Assembly (NCBI RefSeq): GCF_027587175.1
Contig: NZ_JAPCID010000020.1
Coordinates: 1 to 64,000, forward strand
Length of the DNA: 64,000 nucleotides
Source of the DNA: Solirubrobacter deserti
Lineage (GTDB): Bacteria; Actinomycetota; Thermoleophilia; Solirubrobacterales; Solirubrobacteraceae
Direction: 5' to 3'
Shown here in pieces: positions 43,101 through 51,281 of this stretch. The translations under genes and the position numbers were made by a program. The notes beneath the pieces were generated by a model. It was not told the origin of the DNA. It was given only the letters and a program-made list of their open reading frames with translations, and searched no databases. The stretch's first letter is position 1. The number at the start of each line of letters is the position of its first letter.

Positions 43101-43843
43101 CGTGTATACAAACGCTCCGGCGGCCGTTTGGTGCGCTGTTTACTCGCGAATAGACGAATGGCCAGCAGCCCCCAGACGAACCCTCCGATGTGGGCGAAGT
43201 ACGCCACGCCGCCGCCCCCGCCGGTGGGGTCGGCCAGGTCGAAATAGCCCATCAGTGCCTGCTGGAGGAACCAGAAGCCGAGCACGAGCAGCGCGGGCAG
43301 CTCGAGGATGGTGAAGAAGAACACGATGAAGATCACCGTCACGACCTTCGCGCGCGGGTACAGCAGCAGGTAGCCGCCGAGCACGCCCGCGATCGCGCCG
43401 GAGGCGCCGACCGTCGGGATCACCGACGCCGTGTCGGTCACGAACTGCAGCGCGAAGGCCGCGATCCCGCCCATCAGGTAGAAGACGACGAACTTCACCG
43501 GGCCCATCGCGTCTTCGACGTTGTTGCCGAAGATCCACAGGAACAGCATGTTGCCGCCGAGATGCAGCAGGCCGCCGTGCATGAACATCGCGGTGAAGAG
43601 GGTCGCGTAGGTGGGCGCGTCGTCGGTGCCGCACTCGGTCGGGAGCGGCTGCTTGTCGCCGGAGAACTCGGCCGGGATCGCCGCCCACTCGTTGAGCTGG
43701 CACAGGTAGGCGGTGCTGTCGGGTCCGTTGAGCGAGAACCCGCCCTTCTGCCAGAAGAAGTAGACGAGGATGTTCGCCGCGATGAAGACGTAGGTGACGT
43801 ACGGCGTCCGGCTGGTCGGGACGTTGTCGCGCAGCGGGAGCAT
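43097..43843 (-). CDS. Rhomboid-family intramembrane serine protease
   Basis: 248 aa with six or seven helices. MLPLRDNVPTSRTPYVTY is a typical start. TAMFMHGGLLHLGGNMLFLWIFG carries the HxxxN oxyanion region, GASGAIAGVLGGY has catalytic S148, and AHIGGFVWG has H218. A cytoplasmic basic tail ends the protein. A loop with two Cys (residues 48 and 71) between helices 1 and 2 is unusual and may form a disulfide. ATG 43843 is preferred to a longer frame starting at 43891, because the divergent SIS gene starts at 43879. First gene of the minus-strand run to 38549. Confidence 0.92.
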   Translation of the reverse strand: MLPLRDNVPTSRTPYVTYVFIAANILVYFFWQKGGFSLNGPDSTAYLCQLNEWAAIPAEFSGDKQPLPTECGTDDAPTYATLFTAMFMHGGLLHLGGNMLFLWIFGNNVEDAMGPVKFVVFYLMGGIAAFALQFVTDTASVIPTVGASGAIAGVLGGYLLLYPRAKVVTVIFIVFFFTILELPALLVLGFWFLQQALMGYFDLADPTGGGGGVAYFAHIGGFVWGLLAIRLFASKQRTKRPPERLYTR

Positions 43844-43853
43844 CGCGCGGCCG

Positions 43854-43870
43854 AGGGTAGCCGGTAGGGT
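43854..43870. promoter_or_regulatory. Divergent -10 elements of the rhomboid and SIS genes
   Basis: Minus-strand TACCCT (43854-43859) is 10 nt before ATG 43843. Plus-strand TAGGGT (43865-43870) is 8 nt before ATG 43879. The two hexamers are 5 bp apart, within a GGGTAGCCGGTAGGGT direct repeat. Confidence 0.5.
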
Positions 43871-43878
43871 CGACGGCG

Positions 43879-44856
43879 ATGCCAGGGTCACACATGCGTC
43901 GTGAGATGACCGAGCAGCCCGAGGTGCTCGCCCGCCTGCTCTCGCGCCGGATCGACGTGGGACTGGAGCGGCCGGCGGGCGTGATCATCGTCGCGCGCGG
44001 CTCCTCCGACCACGCGGCCGTCTACGGCCGCTACCTGCTGGAGCTCGCGACGCGCCGTCCGGTGGCGCTCGCCGCGCCCAGCCTGTTCACGCGCTACGGC
44101 GCGCGGACCGACGCGAGCGGCTGGCTCGTGGTGGGCGTGTCCCAGTCGGGCAAGACGCCCGAGATCGTCGACGTGGTCGAACGCCTGCGCGCGACGGGCG
44201 GGCACGCGGTCGCGATCACCAACGACGCCGACTCCCCGCTGGCCGCCGCCGCGGAGACCGTGATCGAGCTCGGCGCGGGGGAGGAGCGGGCCGTGCCCGC
44301 GACCAAGACCTACACGGCGCAGATGGCGGCGTTCGCGGTCCTGGCGGCGGCGTTCGGCGAGGTGCCGTGGGAGCAGGGCGCGCTGTCCGCCGTCCCCGGC
44401 GCGGTCTCAGCCGTGTTGGAGGATCCCGACCCGATGGCGACGCTCGCCGTCCGCTGGGCCGCGATCGACAAGCTCGTCGTCACCGCCCGCGGCTGGATGT
44501 TCTCGGCCGCCTTGGAGACCGCGTTGAAGGTGCGCGAGACCGCGCTCGTGTCCGCCCAGGGCTTCTCGGTCGCCGACCTGCTGCACGGGCCGATCGCGGC
44601 CGTGGATGCGGGCGCCGCCGTGCTCGCCCTGCGCGCTGACGGTCCGTCGGCGACCGATGTCGACGAGGCCGTCGAAGCACTGCAGCAGCGCGGCGCCGAC
44701 CTGCACCTGATGCCGACGGTCACCGGCGTGCCCGAAGCGCTGGCGCCGATCGCGGCCGCCGTGCGCGGTCAGCAGCTCGCGCTGGAGCTCGCGCTGCGCA
44801 AGGGGCTGGACCCCGACGCCCCGCGCGGCCTGAACAAGGTGACAATCACGCGGTAG
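43879..44856 (+). CDS. SIS-domain sugar isomerase/deaminase (GlmS C-terminal-like)
   Basis: 325 aa with two SIS domains and no glutaminase domain. First: VIIVARGSSDHAAVYGRYLLE, VVGVSQSGKTPEIVDVVERL (the SxSGxT phosphate loop), AITNDADSPLA, PATKTYTAQMAAF. Second: RGWMFSAALETALKVRETALVSAQGFSVADLLHGPIAAV, in two conserved blocks, ending with ALRKGLDPDAPRGLNKVTIT, which matches the GlmS C-terminus. Likely acts as glucosamine-6-phosphate deaminase/isomerase or an AgaS-like enzyme. The first residues before MTEQPEVL may not be translated. Overlaps lipA by 11 bp at the 3' end. Confidence 0.88.
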   Translation: MPGSHMRREMTEQPEVLARLLSRRIDVGLERPAGVIIVARGSSDHAAVYGRYLLELATRRPVALAAPSLFTRYGARTDASGWLVVGVSQSGKTPEIVDVVERLRATGGHAVAITNDADSPLAAAAETVIELGAGEERAVPATKTYTAQMAAFAVLAAAFGEVPWEQGALSAVPGAVSAVLEDPDPMATLAVRWAAIDKLVVTARGWMFSAALETALKVRETALVSAQGFSVADLLHGPIAAVDAGAAVLALRADGPSATDVDEAVEALQQRGADLHLMPTVTGVPEALAPIAAAVRGQQLALELALRKGLDPDAPRGLNKVTITR

Positions 44857-45835
44857 CGGCCGCGAGGGGCCCGACACCGGGCTGGTCCTGCGGGAAGTGC
44901 TCGTCCGCGTGGTAGCTGGAGCGGACGAGCGGGCCGGCGGCGACATGCTCGAAGCCGAGGTCGTAGGCGGCGGTCTCGAGCGCCTTGAACTCCTCGGGCT
45001 CCCAGTAGCGGACGACCGGCAGGTGGCGCTCGGTCGGGCGCAGGTACTGGCCGACGGTGAGGATCTGCACGCCCGCTTCGCGCATCTGGCCGAACGCGTC
45101 CACGAGCTCCTCGTGCGTCTCGCCGAGGCCGACCATCAGGCCGGACTTGGTCGCGACCTCGCCCTCGCCCATCTCCTGGGCGTTCGCGAGCACGCGCAGG
45201 GAGCGCTTCCAGGTGGAGCCGCGTCGCGCGACCGGGTACAGGCGCGGCGCGACCTCGAGGTTGTGGTTGAAGACGTCGGGGCGCTCGGCGATGACGCGCG
45301 CGAGCGGCATCTCCTCGCCGCGGAAGTCCGGCGTGAGGCACTCGATCTTCGTCAGCGGCGCCTGCATGCGCACGGAGCGGATGACGCCGCACCAGACGGA
45401 CGCGCCGTAGTCCGGCAGGTCGTCGCGGTCCACCGAGGTGATCACGGCGTGGCGCAGGCCCATGCGGGCGACCGAGCGGGCCACGCGCAGCGGCTCCAGC
45501 GGGTCGTTCCACGTCGGCTTGCCGGTCTTGACGTTGCAGAAGCCGCAGCGGCGCGTGCAGGTGTCGCCAAGGATCATGAACGTGGCCGTGCCGCGGTCCC
45601 AGCAGTCGCCGATGTTCGGGCAGGCCGCTTCCTTGCAGACCGTGTGCAGGCCCTCGTCGGCGATCGTCTTCGACAGCTCGCGGTACTTCGCGCTGCCGGG
45701 GCGCGGGACCTTGAACCAGGCCGGCTTGCGCGAGCGGAAGGGCAGCACGTCCTCGCCGATCACCTTGCGGACGTCCATGCCGCCCGGGTTCGACCGCGAG
45801 CGGGTTTGGTGGATGCGGAGGACCGGTTCGCTCAC
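44846..45835 (-). CDS. lipA: Lipoyl synthase
   Basis: 329 aa. Radical SAM enzyme that inserts two sulfur atoms into octanoyl groups on E2 and GcvH proteins. Auxiliary cluster Cys67, Cys72, Cys78 (CKEAACPNIGDC), SAM cluster Cys93, Cys97, Cys100 (CTRRCGFC), HAVITSVDRDDLPDYGA, and the C-terminal RSSYHADE with the Ser ligand of the auxiliary cluster. GTG 45835 overlaps the upstream stop by 4 bp (GTGA). It is separated from lipB only by the luciferase-like gene, so lipB, this flavin enzyme and lipA look like one unit that would supply the E2 proteins at 49968 and 54129. Confidence 0.97.
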   Translation of the reverse strand: MSEPVLRIHQTRSRSNPGGMDVRKVIGEDVLPFRSRKPAWFKVPRPGSAKYRELSKTIADEGLHTVCKEAACPNIGDCWDRGTATFMILGDTCTRRCGFCNVKTGKPTWNDPLEPLRVARSVARMGLRHAVITSVDRDDLPDYGASVWCGVIRSVRMQAPLTKIECLTPDFRGEEMPLARVIAERPDVFNHNLEVAPRLYPVARRGSTWKRSLRVLANAQEMGEGEVATKSGLMVGLGETHEELVDAFGQMREAGVQILTVGQYLRPTERHLPVVRYWEPEEFKALETAAYDLGFEHVAAGPLVRSSYHADEHFPQDQPGVGPLAAATA

Positions 45836-46614
45836 TGGATCGATGGTATCGGGGGCTCGGGAACGGATTCGAGGACGATCAGCGCGCGATCGACGCCCGC
45901 CTCGCGCAGCTGCGCCAAGGTCTCGGGCTTCGCGCCGTAGTAGGTCACATGAACCTGGCGCCCCGCCCGCTCGCGCAGCGCCGCGACGCGCTCGCGCAGT
46001 TCGCCGAGGTCGGGCATGTTCGGCATCCAGCCGTCGGCGTAGCGCAGCACGCGGTCTTCCACGCGCGGGCCATTGCCGCCGACCAGCACCGGCGGGACCG
46101 GCTGGGGCTTCGGCCACTGCCAGATCGGGTCGAAGTCCACCTGCTTGCCGTGGTACTCCGCCTCCTCCGCGGTCCAGAGCGCGCGCATGGCCTCGATCCG
46201 CTCGCGCATCAGGCCGTGGCGCGTGGCCGGGTCGGTGCCGTGGTTGCGCAGCTCGGGCTTGTTCCAGCCCGCGCCGATCCCGAACACGAACCGCCCGCCG
46301 GAGAGGTTCTGCAGCGACGCGATGACCTTGGCCAGCACGATCGGGTCGTGCTCGGTGACCAGGCACACGGACGTGCCGATCACGAGCCGCTCCGTGGCAG
46401 CGGCCGCGAACGCCAGCGCGACGAACGGGTCGTGCGTGCGCCGGTAGTGCTCGGCCAGCGGCCCGCCGTCGCGCGCGACCATCCCGGCCGACACCGGGAT
46501 GTGCGTGTGCTCGGTCAGCATCAGGGACTCGTAGCCCGCCGCCTCCAGGCGCTGGGCCAGCTGCGCCGGGTGCTGGACGTCCCCGGTGAGGAAGATGGCC
46601 GCGCCGACGTCCAC
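45832..46614 (-). CDS. LLM-class (luciferase-like) flavin-dependent oxidoreductase
   Basis: 260 aa, a TIM barrel of the F420/FMN type. VGAAIFLTGDVQHPAQLAQRLE at the start, SLMLTEHTHIPVS, RLVIGTSVCLVTEHDPIVLAKVIASLQNLSGGRFVFGIGAGW in two blocks, and PPVLVGGNGPRVEDRVLRYADGWMP. Such N-to-C order is typical of the TIGR03619-like group in actinobacteria. Substrate unknown. GTG 46614 shares TAGTG with the LipB stop, and the 3' end is coupled to lipA, placing an uncharacterised flavin enzyme inside the lipoate genes. Confidence 0.85.
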   Translation of the reverse strand: MDVGAAIFLTGDVQHPAQLAQRLEAAGYESLMLTEHTHIPVSAGMVARDGGPLAEHYRRTHDPFVALAFAAAATERLVIGTSVCLVTEHDPIVLAKVIASLQNLSGGRFVFGIGAGWNKPELRNHGTDPATRHGLMRERIEAMRALWTAEEAEYHGKQVDFDPIWQWPKPQPVPPVLVGGNGPRVEDRVLRYADGWMPNMPDLGELRERVAALRERAGRQVHVTYYGAKPETLAQLREAGVDRALIVLESVPEPPIPSIQ

Positions 46615-47297
46615 TACGCGGGCACCGGCTGCTCGATGCCCAGCCGCGACGCGCTCACGATCCGCTGCCGGCGGCCGAAGGCCTCGGCGAAGCGCCACGC
46701 CGCGCGCTTGCGGAAGCAGGCGACCGACTCGCGCACGCCCTCGGCGGCGATCGACGTCATCTGCACGTCCGGCAGGCCGCACGCGACCACCCAGCCGAAC
46801 GGGTCCAGGTCGTCGTCGACGTTGACCGCGAAGCCGTGCGAGGAGACGCCGTGCGAGATGTGCACGCCGACCGACGCGATCTTGCGGTCACCCACCCACA
46901 CGCCGACGTGCTTGTGGCCGAGCTTGGTGCCGGCTTGGACCCCCGCGTCCGCCAGCGCGGCGACGAGTGCCTTCTCCATCGTGAGGATGTACTCGGGCAC
47001 GCTGCTCACGCGCATGATCGGGTAGCCGACCAGTTGCCCGGGCCCGTGGTAAGTGAGCTGGCCGCCGCGCGGTGTTTGCACCACGTCGATCCCCCGCTCG
47101 CGGTAGAAGCTCTCCGGAAACGGCAGGTCGGACGTATCAGTCCGGCGCGTGACCGTATAGACCGGTGGGTGCTCCAGCAGGAGCATCAGCTCCGGCAGCT
47201 CCCCGGCGATCACCTGCGCGCGCAAACGCTCCTGCAGCGCCGTGGCCTCGCGGTATTCGACGCGGCCCAGGTGGCAGACGAGCAGCTCGGAGGGCAT
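46614..47297 (-). CDS. lipB: Octanoyltransferase (lipoyl-protein ligase B), probably also started internally
   Basis: 227 aa, normal family length, from ATG 47297 (MPSELLVCHLGRVEYREA). Motifs: LMLLLEHPPVYTVTRRTDTSDL, RGGQLTYHGPGQLVGYPI, GRKIASVGVHIS-type DRKIASVGVHISHGVSSHGFAVNV with the catalytic Lys, and ACGLPDVQMTSI with the nucleophile Cys. It moves octanoate from acyl carrier protein to lipoyl domains. A TATGCT hexamer sits 8 nt before this ATG, the same arrangement as at the XRE gene, so a separate leaderless lipB mRNA is plausible despite the open frame from the GGDEF-EAL gene. Confidence 0.93.
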   Translation of the reverse strand: MPSELLVCHLGRVEYREATALQERLRAQVIAGELPELMLLLEHPPVYTVTRRTDTSDLPFPESFYRERGIDVVQTPRGGQLTYHGPGQLVGYPIMRVSSVPEYILTMEKALVAALADAGVQAGTKLGHKHVGVWVGDRKIASVGVHISHGVSSHGFAVNVDDDLDPFGWVVACGLPDVQMTSIAAEGVRESVACFRKRAAWRFAEAFGRRQRIVSASRLGIEQPVPA

Positions 47298-49847
47298 ACG
47301 CTCCGAGCATAGAGACCACGCTACGGCGGCCAGCGAGTCCGCGGCGGTGAGCGGTTTCGAGAACAGGAAACCCTGGCCGTACTGGCACCCGAGGGCGCGC
47401 AGGGCGTGCCACTGCTCGTCCTCCTCGATCCCTTCGGCGACGACCTCGAGCGACAGCGCATGGCCGAGGCTGACCACGGCCGCGATCAGGTTCGGCTCGT
47501 CCCCGGCGAGGAACGCGCGGTCGAGCTTGAGGATGTCCACGGGCAGGCGGCTGAGGTACCCGAGCGAGGAGTGCCCGGTGCCGAAGTCGTCGAGCGCCAG
47601 CTTGATCCCCAGGGCCTTGAGGGCGGTCAGCTGGTCGACGGCGTGGTCGGCGTCGTCCATCACCATCGACTCCGTCAGCTCGAGCACGAAGCGCGAGGGG
47701 TCGAGCCCGGCGATCGCCGCCCGCACGTCCTCGACCAGCCCCGGGTCCTGCAGCTGCTTGGCCGACAGGTTCACGTTCATCCGGTAGTCGCCGTCGAGCG
47801 CGCGCAGGTGGGCGGCGGCCTCGTGCAGCGCCCAGCGTCCCATCGGGACGATCATCCCGGTCTCCTCGGCGATCGGGATGAAGTCGGCCGGCGAGACGAG
47901 CCCACGCTCGGGGTGCTGCCAGCGCATCAGCGCCTCGAAACCCGCCGTCGAGCCGTCCGAGAGCCGGACGACGGGCTGGTAGTGCAGCTCCAGCTCGTCG
48001 GCGTCGATCGCCCGCGCGAGGCCGGTGCGCAGCTCCAGCCGCGCGAGCACGCCGGCGTGCATCGCGGGCTCGAACAGGCGGTAGCTGCTCTTGCCCGCGC
48101 GCTTGGCGACGTACATCGCGGCGTCGGCGTCGCGGATCAGGTCCTCGGCGCTGCGGCCGTCGTCGCCGATCGCGACCGAGAGGCCGAGGCTCGCCCGCAG
48201 CGTGACGGACCGGTCGGCGAGGGTGACGGGCGCCGCGAGCACGTCGAGGATGCGCTGGGCCGTGTCGGCGGCCGCCTGGCTGCCGGCGCCCTCGAGCAGC
48301 ACCGCGAACTCGTCGCCGCCGAACCGCGCCGCCGCGTCCGAGCCGCGCAGCCCGCCGTCGATCCGGCGGGCGACCTCGACCAGCACGTCGTCGCCGGCGG
48401 CGTGGCCGAGTGAGTCGTTGACGAGCTTGAAGTCGTCGAGGTCGAGGAACAGCACCGCGAGCGAGCCGTCCGAGCGCCGGGAGCGGGCGATCGCGTCCCG
48501 CACGCGCTCGACGAACAGCGCGCGGTTGGCCAGCCCGGTGACCGGGTCGTGGAAGGCCTGGTGGGTGAGCTGGGCCTCGATCGCCTCGCGCTCGGTGATG
48601 TCACGCGCGTTGACGAGGATGCCGCCGACGGCCTCCTCGTCGATCAGGTTGGTGAGCTGGACCTCGAACACGCGCCGCTGGCCGTCCACGTCCACGAGCG
48701 TGCACGCGAACGCGCCGACCTCTTCGCCGGCTGTGGCGGCGGCGATCGCGCCCCGCACGCGGACACGATCCTCCGACACGAGGAACGACGCCGCGGGCTG
48801 CTCACCGAGGATGCGCGTCACCGACGGGCTGGCGTAGCTGATCCCGCCGCCCGGCTGGAGCACCAGCAGCAAGTCGGTCGCGTGGCGGACCAGCGCGGCG
48901 AAGCGCTCCTCGCCGCGGCGGCGGTGCAGCTCTTCCCCGAGCGCCCGCTGGCGCGCGGAGAGCAGGAACATGCGCGCGATCACGAGCCCGAACAGCGCCA
49001 CCGACGCCACGTGGACGACGATGAAGTCCCCGTCGCCTTCGAGAAGCTCGTCGACGGCGCCGAGCACCGGGGCCACGAGCGAGGCGAGCGTGAGCAGCGC
49101 CAGCCGCGGCCGGGTGAGCAGCAGGTCGGTGCGCCGCGGGGAGGGCGCGCCGAGGCGGGCCATCGAGGGGTGCAGCACGGCGGCGCCCCACAGCGCGGTC
49201 GCGAGCACCCAGCCGGCCTCCAGCCACGGCGGCGTGCGGTCGGCCCCGGAGAGCGTCATGGACCCGGCGGTGAAATCGGTCACGAGCAGCAGCGCGAGGC
49301 TTCCCAGCAATAGCCGGAAGGCGGGCGAGCGGCGGCCGCCGTCGAGCGCGAGCTGCGCGGCCGCCGCGAGCAGGATCAGGTCCCCGACGGGGAACGCGAT
49401 CGCCGCCAGCTGCTCGACCGGGTCGAGGTCGCTGCGCTGCAGGTACGGGGAGATGAGCGCCGTCCAGGTCGGGAGCGCGAGCCCGATCGTGACGATCAAG
49501 CCGTCGATCATCGTGCCCGCGGTCGTGCGGCAGCGGCGGCTGCGCACGAGCAGCACGAGCCCGGCCATCACCACCGGGTACATCGCCATGTAGGCGACGT
49601 GCGCGGTGGCGCTGAGCCCGGCGGTGAGCAGCACGTCCCCGAGCGATAGGCAGGCCACGCCCGCGGCCAGCACGATCCAGGCCCGCCGGGCGGTGGGCTT
49701 GAAGCGCACGATGGCGTAGACGGTCGCGACGAGGGCGGACAGCCCCGTCAGGCCGAGCACCGTCTCGCTGCCCTGCAGCGGGCCCGGGATGAGGTACAGG
49801 ACCCCGATCAGCGTGCCGAGGGCGAGGAAGATGGCCCAACGGCTCAT
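46614..49847 (-). CDS. Membrane PAS-GGDEF-EAL protein reading in frame into LipB
   Basis: 1077 aa as a single open frame. Residues 1-310 have about nine membrane helices (MASE-like). A PAS domain (330-430) comes next, with FAALVRHATDLLLVL. GGDEF domain: active site RFGGDEF (about 507), preceded five residues earlier by the I-site R-G-S-D. EAL domain: FEALMRW (about 636), DDFGTGHSSLGYLSRLPVDILKLD (around 740), ending near YGQGFLFSKPLTAADS. No stop codon follows; after about 15 residues the complete LipB sequence starts (residue 851). The upstream part could both make and degrade c-di-GMP. Whether the two parts exist as one polypeptide is unknown. Start ATG 49847. Confidence 0.82.
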   Translation of the reverse strand: MSRWAIFLALGTLIGVLYLIPGPLQGSETVLGLTGLSALVATVYAIVRFKPTARRAWIVLAAGVACLSLGDVLLTAGLSATAHVAYMAMYPVVMAGLVLLVRSRRCRTTAGTMIDGLIVTIGLALPTWTALISPYLQRSDLDPVEQLAAIAFPVGDLILLAAAAQLALDGGRRSPAFRLLLGSLALLLVTDFTAGSMTLSGADRTPPWLEAGWVLATALWGAAVLHPSMARLGAPSPRRTDLLLTRPRLALLTLASLVAPVLGAVDELLEGDGDFIVVHVASVALFGLVIARMFLLSARQRALGEELHRRRGEERFAALVRHATDLLLVLQPGGGISYASPSVTRILGEQPAASFLVSEDRVRVRGAIAAATAGEEVGAFACTLVDVDGQRRVFEVQLTNLIDEEAVGGILVNARDITEREAIEAQLTHQAFHDPVTGLANRALFVERVRDAIARSRRSDGSLAVLFLDLDDFKLVNDSLGHAAGDDVLVEVARRIDGGLRGSDAAARFGGDEFAVLLEGAGSQAAADTAQRILDVLAAPVTLADRSVTLRASLGLSVAIGDDGRSAEDLIRDADAAMYVAKRAGKSSYRLFEPAMHAGVLARLELRTGLARAIDADELELHYQPVVRLSDGSTAGFEALMRWQHPERGLVSPADFIPIAEETGMIVPMGRWALHEAAAHLRALDGDYRMNVNLSAKQLQDPGLVEDVRAAIAGLDPSRFVLELTESMVMDDADHAVDQLTALKALGIKLALDDFGTGHSSLGYLSRLPVDILKLDRAFLAGDEPNLIAAVVSLGHALSLEVVAEGIEEDEQWHALRALGCQYGQGFLFSKPLTAADSLAAVAWSLCSERMPSELLVCHLGRVEYREATALQERLRAQVIAGELPELMLLLEHPPVYTVTRRTDTSDLPFPESFYRERGIDVVQTPRGGQLTYHGPGQLVGYPIMRVSSVPEYILTMEKALVAALADAGVQAGTKLGHKHVGVWVGDRKIASVGVHISHGVSSHGFAVNVDDDLDPFGWVVACGLPDVQMTSIAAEGVRESVACFRKRAAWRFAEAFGRRQRIVSASRLGIEQPVPA
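47306..47311 (-). promoter_or_regulatory. Putative leaderless -10 (TATGCT) of lipB inside the fused frame
   Basis: Minus-strand TATGCT, 8 nt before ATG 47297, located in the linker codons between the EAL and LipB parts. Confidence 0.5.
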
Positions 49848-49906
49848 GAGCCGGGAATCGGCGCTCGTGAGCCGATCTTGAGGTGCGCCTCCCCCGCTGG
49901 ATCTGT

Positions 49907-49941
49907 CCCGCCCCGGAGGCCTTCCAGCCGTCCGGGGCGGG
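49907..49941. terminator. Hairpin downstream of the E2 gene
   Basis: CCCGCCCCGGA (49907-49917) pairs perfectly with TCCGGGGCGGG (49931-49941), with a 13-nt loop. It lies 27 bp past the stop of the E2 gene at 49968 and would end the E1-alpha/E1-beta/E2 transcript before the GGDEF-EAL gene. The rest of 49848-49967 shows only a CGGCTC direct repeat. Confidence 0.7.
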
Positions 49942-49967
49942 TGTCCGTCAGACCCCGTCTCTCTAGG

Positions 49968-51281
49968 TCAGGTGATCGGCCAGGACTCCAGTTTCTTTCG
50001 CAGCGCGCTGAGGAACTGCGCGGCGTACGCGCCGTCGAGCGCGCGGTGGTCCCAGGACATGCACAGGTACGTCATCGAGCGGATCGCGATCGAGTCGTTG
50101 CCGAGCTCGTCCGTGACCACGACCGGGCGCTTGACGACGGCCTCGGTGTCGAGGATGCCGACCTGCGGGAGGTTGATCACGGGCGTGGCCATGATCGACC
50201 CGAACGGCCCGGGGTTGGTGATCGTGAACGTGCCGCCGCTCACCTCGTCCGGCGTGAGCTGGTTCGTCCGCGCGCGGGCCGCGAGGTCCTTGATGCGCTT
50301 GCTCAGACCCTCGACGCTGAGGTCCTGCGCGTCGCGGATCACCGGGACGATCAGGCCGCCCTCGCCCAGGCTCACCGCGATGCCGAGGTGCACGGCTTCG
50401 CTGTGGACCGTGTGCTGGTCGCCTTCGAGCGTCGCGTTCAGGTGCGGGAACTCGAGCAGGGTCTCGATCGTGGCGCGCGCCTGGAACGGCAGGTAGCTCA
50501 TCTTGGCCGCCTTGCGGGCGACCTCGATGCGGCTCATGTCGGCCTCGGCGATGGTCGTGCACGTCGCGGCGGTCTGCAGCGACTGGACCATGCGGGAGCC
50601 GATGGCCTGGCGCATGCGGCTCAGCGACCCACCGCTCGGGCTCGGAGCGGCGACCGTGTCGCTCTTTGGTACTTCCTCGACGCGCTGCAGCCGGGGCTTC
50701 GGCTTGCGCTTGATCGCGGGCTCGTCGGGCCGGTACGGCGACTCGATGTGCATCGGCGGCTCCTCAGCGCCGCCCTCCATGAACGCCAGCACGTCCTTCT
50801 TCGACACCCGGCCGCCACGGCCGGTGCCCTGAACCTGCGAGAGATCGATGTTGTGCTCGGCCGCCATGCGCATGACCACGGGGGAGTAGCGCTTGGCCTG
50901 CGAGGTGTCGCGCTCGGCGTCGCCGAGCAACTCGCCGGCCGCCCCGGGGGCTTCGACCGCCGCCGCGGCCTCGCCCGTGCCGAGGTCGCCGTTCTCGGAC
51001 GCGTGCGCCTCACCCGGCCGCGCATCGGTCGCGATCCGCGCCATCACGACCCCGACGTCCACGGTGTCGCCGACGTTGACGATGATCTCCGCCACGCGGC
51101 CCGTGGCGGGTGACTCGACGTCGGTGTCGATCTTGTCGGTCGAGATCGAGGCGATGATCTCGTCGGCCTCGATCCAGTCGCCGACCTGCTTCTTCCACTC
51201 GACGACCGTGCCCTCCGCGACGGACACGCCCATCTGGGGCATGGTCACGTCCACGTGAGTGCTAGTACTCGAGGAGCTCAC
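49968..51281 (-). CDS. 2-oxoacid dehydrogenase E2 (dihydrolipoamide acyltransferase), set A
   Basis: 437 aa. Lipoyl domain with K50 in SISTDKIDTDVESPATG, an Ala/Glu linker, an E3/E1-binding domain (YSPVVMRMAAEHNIDLSQVQGTGRGGRVSKKDV), and the catalytic domain ending MSWDHRALDGAYAAQFL with the canonical H-x-x-x-D-G. The best match by pattern is the branched-chain or acetoin type. Transfers acyl groups from lipoate to CoA. GTG 51281 overlaps the E1-beta stop by 20 bp; GTG 51254 (VDVTMPQMG) is an alternative start. Third gene of an E1-alpha, E1-beta, E2 operon, without its own E3. Confidence 0.92.
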   Translation of the reverse strand: MSSSSTSTHVDVTMPQMGVSVAEGTVVEWKKQVGDWIEADEIIASISTDKIDTDVESPATGRVAEIIVNVGDTVDVGVVMARIATDARPGEAHASENGDLGTGEAAAAVEAPGAAGELLGDAERDTSQAKRYSPVVMRMAAEHNIDLSQVQGTGRGGRVSKKDVLAFMEGGAEEPPMHIESPYRPDEPAIKRKPKPRLQRVEEVPKSDTVAAPSPSGGSLSRMRQAIGSRMVQSLQTAATCTTIAEADMSRIEVARKAAKMSYLPFQARATIETLLEFPHLNATLEGDQHTVHSEAVHLGIAVSLGEGGLIVPVIRDAQDLSVEGLSKRIKDLAARARTNQLTPDEVSGGTFTITNPGPFGSIMATPVINLPQVGILDTEAVVKRPVVVTDELGNDSIAIRSMTYLCMSWDHRALDGAYAAQFLSALRKKLESWPIT

